DNA of 9,493 bases from assembly GCA_016844565.1 (NCBI GenBank), contig JAENJB010000101.1, positions 1 to 9,493 of the forward strand, written 5' to 3'. Below the pieces are notes generated by a model, which saw only the letters and a list, made by a program, of their open reading frames with translations, was not told the origin of the DNA and ran no database searches. Below, one piece after another: positions 5,619 through 9,493 of this stretch. Positions within the stretch are counted from its first letter, which is position 1. Each line of letters begins with the position of its first letter. The position numbers and the translations under genes are program-made. This DNA comes from Dehalococcoidia bacterium (lineage in GTDB: Bacteria > Chloroflexota > Dehalococcoidia > JAENJB01).

Positions 5619-6644
5619 TTGCAACAGCCCCGTCGCCCATTGTTCTCGTCGCTGGCCCTGCGCCTGGCCCTGGTGACTTTCCTCTTCAATCTTGCCGTGG
5701 AGGTCTCCGGCTTCTTTGTGCCCCTCTACGCCCGGGACCTGGGAGCTTCCAACATGGAGGTCGGCCTCGTCGGCGCTTCATACGGGCTCGCCTACTTTCT
5801 CTCCGCCTATCTGTTCGGCAGACAGTCGGACATGCGGGGAAGGGTGGTCTTCATCCGCCTTGGCCTGGGCGTATCGGCCCTGACCAATCTGTTGCCGATC
5901 ATCACTCAAGACCCATTCACGTTACTGGTTGCCAGGGGCGCTATCGGTTTCGGCTTCGGCATCGCCTCGGCCGCCACCATCACCTACATCTATGAGATGG
6001 GAGGCCGTCTCGGCGTCATCGTCTCCTACGGAGCCCTGGGATGGCTCGCCAGCACCGTGGTGGCGGCGACCCTCGTGGAGTACGAAGAACTCTTCATCGT
6101 TGGCGCCGTCGCCGCCGCCCTTGCTTTCCTGATATCGTTGAGCCTCAAGGAAGAGCACGGACCGCGCATCCGAACGGCGTTTTTCCCCCTCGCACTAATA
6201 CGCTCCAACCGCAAACTATACCTGGGATTCCTCATCCGCCAGTTGGGCGCCAACGCCATCTGGTCTATCTTTCCCCTGTTCCTGGCGGGGCTCGGCGCCA
6301 GCAAGCCGTGGATCGCCATCCTCTACGGCATCAACATGGCGGGCCAGTTCATACTTCTGCGCTTTGCGGACAGATTCGACCCGGCGAAGACCTTCGTCAC
6401 CGGCATTCTTCTCTCCATACCGGTGTTCGTCAGCTACGGCCTGGCTCGTAACTACCTGCAGGTGATACCATCGCAGATTCTGCTCGCCGCGGCCTGGTCT
6501 TGCCTGTTCGTGGGCGCCCTCAACTGCTTCATGAGGAAGAATGTCGAACGCGGAACGGCGGTGGGGCTGCTCTACTCCACCATCTACCTGTCGGCCGGCC
6601 TCGGACCGTTCATCGGCGGCTTCATATCACAAGTGTGGAGCTGA
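5619..6644 (+). CDS. Major facilitator superfamily transporter, C-terminally truncated
   Basis: 341 aa, highly hydrophobic, with about eleven predicted membrane segments (roughly 11-35, 46-67, 73-95, 98-123, 129-152, 156-176, 200-226, 229-251, 257-277, 279-306, 309-337). The loop GRQSDMRGR after segment 2 is the conserved MFS 'G..sD..gRr' signature; ERGTAVGLLYSTIYLSAGLG resembles segment 11 of drug/sugar efflux-type members. Most MFS proteins have twelve segments and about 400 residues, so the last segment and tail are missing. The reading frame ends at a TGA (6642-6644) whose next base is the first base of repeat R5. No ATG is available upstream: the start is TTG at 5619, with weak GAAGAG as Shine-Dalgarno, or a second TTG at 5640. 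Substrate cannot be told. It may be non-functional. Confidence 0.8.
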   Translation: MQQPRRPLFSSLALRLALVTFLFNLAVEVSGFFVPLYARDLGASNMEVGLVGASYGLAYFLSAYLFGRQSDMRGRVVFIRLGLGVSALTNLLPIITQDPFTLLVARGAIGFGFGIASAATITYIYEMGGRLGVIVSYGALGWLASTVVAATLVEYEELFIVGAVAAALAFLISLSLKEEHGPRIRTAFFPLALIRSNRKLYLGFLIRQLGANAIWSIFPLFLAGLGASKPWIAILYGINMAGQFILLRFADRFDPAKTFVTGILLSIPVFVSYGLARNYLQVIPSQILLAAAWSCLFVGALNCFMRKNVERGTAVGLLYSTIYLSAGLGPFIGGFISQVWS

Positions 6645-6777
6645 TGTCATTCTGAGACTGGGCGAAGCATCAGGCGAAGAATCTCTGGGTGGGGTCAGTG
6701 TTGCACAAATAGGCCCCATCACTCCGAGATCCTTCGCTGCGCTCAGAGCTTGCCCTGAGTGCAGCGAAGGGATGACA
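6645..6777. repeat. TGTCATTCTGAG palindromic repeat, complete copy (R5)
   Basis: 133 bp from TGTCATTCTGAG to GGATGACA. ATTCT (6649-6653) pairs with AGAAT (6678-6682); the right half has a strong CCTTCGCTGC / GCAGCGAAGG stem inside an ATCC/GGAT pair. Closest relative in the window is R3. It lies between two convergent genes, where its hairpins could act as a bidirectional transcription barrier, though no T-runs are present. The remaining 65 bases up to 6842 hold an R3-like tail (GGGGCAAAGCCCC) and no gene. Confidence 0.86.
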
Positions 6778-6842
6778 CAGGGCGGTACTTTCGGGGCAAA
6801 GCCCCTCCAGGGGGGAGAGGACAGGTCGACAGATGAACAACC

Positions 6843-8575
6843 CTAATCGCGCCGCGCTTGGGCTCTCTCCTCACCGCGGCATATCACATCCACCAGCGCC
6901 GGCCGGCCATCCTTCTTGATCGCCTTGACGGCTCTCTCGAGCGCCGCCCTCAGCTTGGCGGGGTCCTCGATAGGCCCTTCGCCATGCCCCGGTTCTCCAT
7001 CGGCCGCTCCCTGCTCTGCGCCACAACGGCGGCGTGAGTCTCGGAATTGAAGTAGCTCCGATTGTTGTACATCACAATAAGCAAAGGTAGCTTCTGCTGC
7101 ACCGCCGTCCAGATGGCCTGCGGGGTCATGAGGAGGTCGCCATCCGGCTGAATATCTACAAGCAGCCTGCCCTTCCCCTGATTGGCCAGGGCAGCGCCGA
7201 TGGCAGATCCCATGCCGTGCCCCAATCCGGCGCCCCCACTCTGGCACACATAGCGATATGGGACATCGAAGTCCCAGAGCCGGCGGGGCCAGTTCCTCAA
7301 CTCTCCGTGGGCAAGTACCCAGTCATCCCCCTTGATCACCTCCCACAGCTCATGGGCCAGCCAGCCGCTGGCGATAGGCGCCGCCGTGGAAAGACCCGCG
7401 GCCTCCTTTTGCCATTTCAGCCTGTTCCGCTGGTGCGTCTTCGAGAGCTCCCGCCTGCGCTGCTCGCGAGCCGTCGAAGAGGCCGCCTTGCCGAGCAGAC
7501 GCCGGCAACTGGCAACCAGTTGGCGCACCATCAGCACCGGGTCAGCCAACACCGTAAGTTCTACCTTCTGCAAACGCTGGCGGTTGGAGGACCAGCCCCT
7601 GGTAACCAGGTCTCGCAGAGAGACATCGATCACCCTGGCGCCGGGACTGAGGCGGGACTGGAAGTCCGCCCGCTTACTCCGCGGCCCGCGGCCTCCGCTC
7701 TGTAAGGCCCCGAAGAGGTCCCCCACCTCCAGGGCCAGGACCATGTCCGCCTTGCTGATGAGCTCGTCCTGATTACCTCCCATCTCCAGCGGATGAGTAT
7801 TCGGGAAGTTGAACCGCCCCCCCATCTCTATGACCGGGGCTGCCAGCAGGTCCGCCAATTCCACCAGCGCCATTACCCCTTCATCCCCTCCTCCCATCCG
7901 GTCGGCCATGATGAGCGGCATCTCCGCCTTCACCAGGCCCCTGGCCACTTGCTCCACCACATCAGGGTCGGGGGCAATCGCAGTTGACCGGGAAGCCCCG
8001 GGGCTGTCAGGAATGGCCACCGGCTCCTCTATGGGTGCTTCCTGCATAGCGGAATCGAGGCAAAGATAGACAGGCCCATGGGGCCTGGCCGTGGCTATCC
8101 GGTAGCCCCTCAAGAAGGATTCCACCAGACCGCTTAGATCAAAGGGCTGGTCGTCCCACTTCACGTAGTCCCGCACCGCATTGCCCTGGACGAGCGCGAC
8201 ATGTACCCAGTCCACCCAGTTCCGCCACTTGCCCACCTCCATGGGACCACCACCACCCAACACCATGATCGGGGACATGTCACACCAGGCGTTGTAGATA
8301 GCCATGCTGGCATGGAGCAGGCCGACGATGTTGTGCGTTATCACCGCCATGGGCTTGCCGGCAGCCACTCCGTATCCGTGGGCGATGGCCACGGAGATCT
8401 CCTCGTGATTGCAGAGGACAATCTTCGGGTTGTTCGCGCCATAGTTGACCAGCGAATCATGTGTTCCGCGAAACGTGGAGCCGGGGTTGAAAGCGACATA
8501 CTCGATGCCCACCGCCTTCATCAGGTCCACCACCAGGTCGGAGCCGTACCGGGGATTACTGCCTTTGACGTTCAT
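6843..8575 (-). pseudogene. Thiamine-pyrophosphate-dependent enzyme (acetolactate synthase/benzoylformate decarboxylase-like), frameshifted near the C-terminus
   Basis: The ATG at 8573-8575 gives MNVKGSNPRYGSDLVVDLM, a normal family start, with GGGGGAG 9 bases upstream; an open frame reaching 8806 is read-through of repeat R6. The N-terminal pyrimidine-binding domain has NHEEISVAIAHGYG, where E58 is the probable catalytic Glu. The C-terminal pyrophosphate domain has GGAGLGHGMGSAIGAALA (447 onward) and the Mg-TPP motif PDGD (477-480) with NN (504-505). The frame is correct through ENRG530, then runs 11 foreign residues to a stop at 6950. The true tail, HGEGPIEDPAKLRAALERAV to TAG 6843-6845, is in another frame starting near 6986. 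Relatives usually carry some twenty more residues here, so this is a deletion rather than a simple indel. Substrate is unknown: the family covers 2-oxoacid decarboxylation and carboligation. Rejoined length is about 577 aa. Confidence 0.82.
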
Positions 8576-8616
8576 CCTTGGTCTCTCCCCCTTCCTAAAT
8601 AAGCAGGCTGATGGCG

Positions 8617-8625
8617 AGTATAGCA
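8617..8625 (-). promoter_or_regulatory. Extended -10 TGCTATACT for the TPP-enzyme gene
   Basis: On the minus strand TGC precedes TATACT (8617-8622 on the plus strand), about 42 bases before the ATG. No good -35 is found; the upstream bases at -35 belong to the outer end of repeat R6 (TCGCAATGACA), so the repeat itself may supply the upstream contact. Confidence 0.4.
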
Positions 8626-8633
8626 TGCCTTGC

Positions 8634-8777
8634 CTGTCATTGCGAGGCCACCCCCCTGTCATTCCGAGCCTGTCGAGGAATCTTATCTGCCATGCACCGG
8701 CGAATGAGGCGCTGTCGTTAGCTCGGAGCAGACCCCTCGACTGCGCTCGGGGTGACAGAAGCGGCTCTGGGTGACAG
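8634..8777. repeat. Nested palindromic repeats, TGTCATTCCGAG subfamily inside TGTCATTGCGAG-type ends (R6)
   Basis: The inner element (8656-8758) has CTGTCATTCCGAG and CTCGGGGTGACAG ends, with ATTCC (8661-8665) pairing GGAAT (8677-8681) and ACCCC pairing GGGGT in the right half. Outside it, CTGTCATTGCGAG (8634-8646) and GGGTGACAG (8769-8777) look like the ends of a second copy into which the first landed. It occupies most of the 261-base gap between nadD and the TPP-enzyme gene. Confidence 0.75.
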
Positions 8778-8799
8778 CGGTGGCGGGATGTGTGCGAGC

Positions 8800-8827
8800 C
8801 CTGCACTCTCGGCTCAACGAGAGCAGG
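8800..8827 (-). terminator. Stem-loop just downstream of nadD, possible terminator
   Basis: CTCTCG/CGAGAG (8806-8811 with 8818-8823) is extended by CCTG/CAGG past a two-base bulge. It begins 10 bases after the nadD stop on the minus strand. No T-run follows, so intrinsic termination is uncertain. Confidence 0.35.
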
Positions 8828-8836
8828 TGCCGGCCG

Positions 8837-9448
8837 CTACTGTACCGCTTCGGCGTAGAGCCGCTTCTCGCGGATGTAACGCTCCACGGCTTCCGGCACC
8901 AGATACTTAATGGACTCGCCGGCGGCCACGCGCCGGCGGATGTCGGTGGAGCTTATGTCAATCAGGGGCATAGGGATGGAGATGAGGCTCTTGCTCAGGC
9001 CGGGGATCCTGGCCTCGAGGGAGGCGACATCCGGCTGCGGGCAGTGTGCGCGCGGGACGGCCACCAGTTTGCACGCGGCGATGAGCTGCTCCGGGGCCAT
9101 CCAATCGGGCAGCGCCTGCAGGCTGTCGCAGCCGAGGATAAAGAACAGTTCGGCCTGCGGGCCCAGCTCCTTCTGAATGCGCGACACCGTCTCGAAAGTG
9201 TAGGTCGGTCCCGGGCGGTCCATTTCGACGGATGAAAGCTCGAAGCCGGCGCGGCCCGCGATGGCCAGCCGGACCATCTGCCGCCGGTCTTCGGCAGGGG
9301 AGAGCGCCCGTGAGGCCTTGAGCCAGGGCTGTCCGGCGGGCACGAAGAGCACCCGGCTCAGGTCCAGCCGCCAGCGGGCCTCCTCGGCGGCGATGAGGTG
9401 GCCGATATGCACCGGGTCGAAGGTCCCTCCCATCAGTCCCATCCTCAT
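8837..9448 (-). CDS. nadD: Nicotinate-nucleotide adenylyltransferase
   Basis: 203 aa, the normal length. It transfers AMP from ATP to nicotinate mononucleotide to give deamido-NAD in cytoplasmic NAD synthesis. The nucleotidyltransferase motif GGTFDPVHIGHL (7-18, with H14-x-x-H17), VPAGQPWLK (36-44), RPGPTYTFET (78-87), LGCDSL (105-110, usually GADS) and ISSTDIRRR (165-173) are all present and in order. The start is ambiguous: ATG at 9446-9448 overlaps the upstream stop (TAATG) but has AAGG only 2 bases away, whereas ATG at 9440-9442 (Met3) has it 8 bases away. The gene appears intact, unlike its neighbours downstream. The overlap with an upstream frame suggests it is distal in an operon. Confidence 0.94.
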   Translation of the reverse strand: MRMGLMGGTFDPVHIGHLIAAEEARWRLDLSRVLFVPAGQPWLKASRALSPAEDRRQMVRLAIAGRAGFELSSVEMDRPGPTYTFETVSRIQKELGPQAELFFILGCDSLQALPDWMAPEQLIAACKLVAVPRAHCPQPDVASLEARIPGLSKSLISIPMPLIDISSTDIRRRVAAGESIKYLVPEAVERYIREKRLYAEAVQ

Positions 9449-9493
9449 TACCTTGGCCCCCTCTTCTGCGGCAGAGGACGGAACACCACCACC
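9448..9493 (-). CDS. C-terminal end of an unidentified upstream gene
   Basis: The last 14 codons of a minus-strand frame read VVVFRPLPQKRGPR and stop at TAA 9448-9450, sharing one base with the nadD ATG. The TAATG junction is typical of translationally coupled operon genes. The fragment is too short to identify. In many bacteria the GTPase gene obg precedes nadD, but nothing in these residues proves it. Confidence 0.45.
   Translation of the reverse strand, partial: VVVFRPLPQKRGPR

Noticed and set aside
2373..8777. Repeats as a CRISPR array
   Set aside because: Copies are far apart, unequal in length and separated by genes; they are individually palindromic dispersed elements with no spacers.
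8576..8806. N-terminal extension of the TPP enzyme by 77 residues
   Set aside because: It is translation of repeat R6; the family N-terminus and a Shine-Dalgarno are at 8573-8575.
8771..9235. Plus-strand 154-codon frame antisense to nadD
   Set aside because: It mirrors nadD, which has every conserved nucleotidyltransferase motif; the antisense product has no recognisable feature.

Overview
The window is GC-rich bacterial DNA with compact genes and recognisable sigma70-type promoters. Nearly every intergenic gap is filled by one family of short palindromic repeats with TGTCATTnnGAG ends. Such repeats and gene types are familiar to me from Chloroflexota (Dehalococcoidia-like) and other anaerobe genome assemblies, but the taxon is an inference with low confidence. 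No tRNA, rRNA, CRISPR array or transposase was seen.

Left part (1-3060, plus strand): the last 30 residues of a MoaD/ThiS-type sulfur carrier ending in Gly-Gly; then a complete 704-aa molybdopterin oxidoreductase of the DMSO-reductase superfamily, resembling the acetylene-hydratase/polysulfide-reductase branch; then a 164-aa ferredoxin-like subunit with sixteen cysteines for four [4Fe-4S] clusters. Together they look like a cofactor-maturation plus two-subunit redox module. No membrane anchor and no Tat signal peptide is visible, so a cytoplasmic enzyme of unknown substrate is likely. Both enzyme genes begin behind the same short leader, a hairpin followed by CAGGGGT(G/A)AGAG.

Middle part (3077-3760): a minus-strand toxin-antitoxin pair, a ribbon-helix-helix antitoxin followed by a MazF/PemK toxin. 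A perfect 8+8 palindrome lies inside the promoter spacer, a clear candidate for the autoregulatory operator. The toxin appears to start at a TTG overlapping the antitoxin's end.

Right-middle part (3816-8777): three genes separated by repeats, all with lesions. A lipoprotein-type PQQ glucose/sorbosone dehydrogenase homologue (3987-5325) is split by an out-of-frame deletion. An MFS transporter (5619-6644) stops after about 11 membrane segments, exactly at the edge of a repeat. A TPP-dependent acetolactate-synthase-like enzyme (minus, 8575-6843) has an out-of-frame deletion near its C-terminus. This stretch looks like a decaying accessory region, unless the two deletions are assembly errors.

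Right end (8837-9493, minus): an intact nadD (NAD biosynthesis) whose start overlaps the stop of an upstream gene of which only 14 codons are in the window.

The most interesting signals are the repeat family, whose inner and outer arms co-vary between copies (ATTGC/GCAAT, ATTCT/AGAAT, ATTCC/GGAAT), the orphan MoaD-molybdoenzyme-FeS module, and the coincidence of gene lesions with the repeat-rich stretch.
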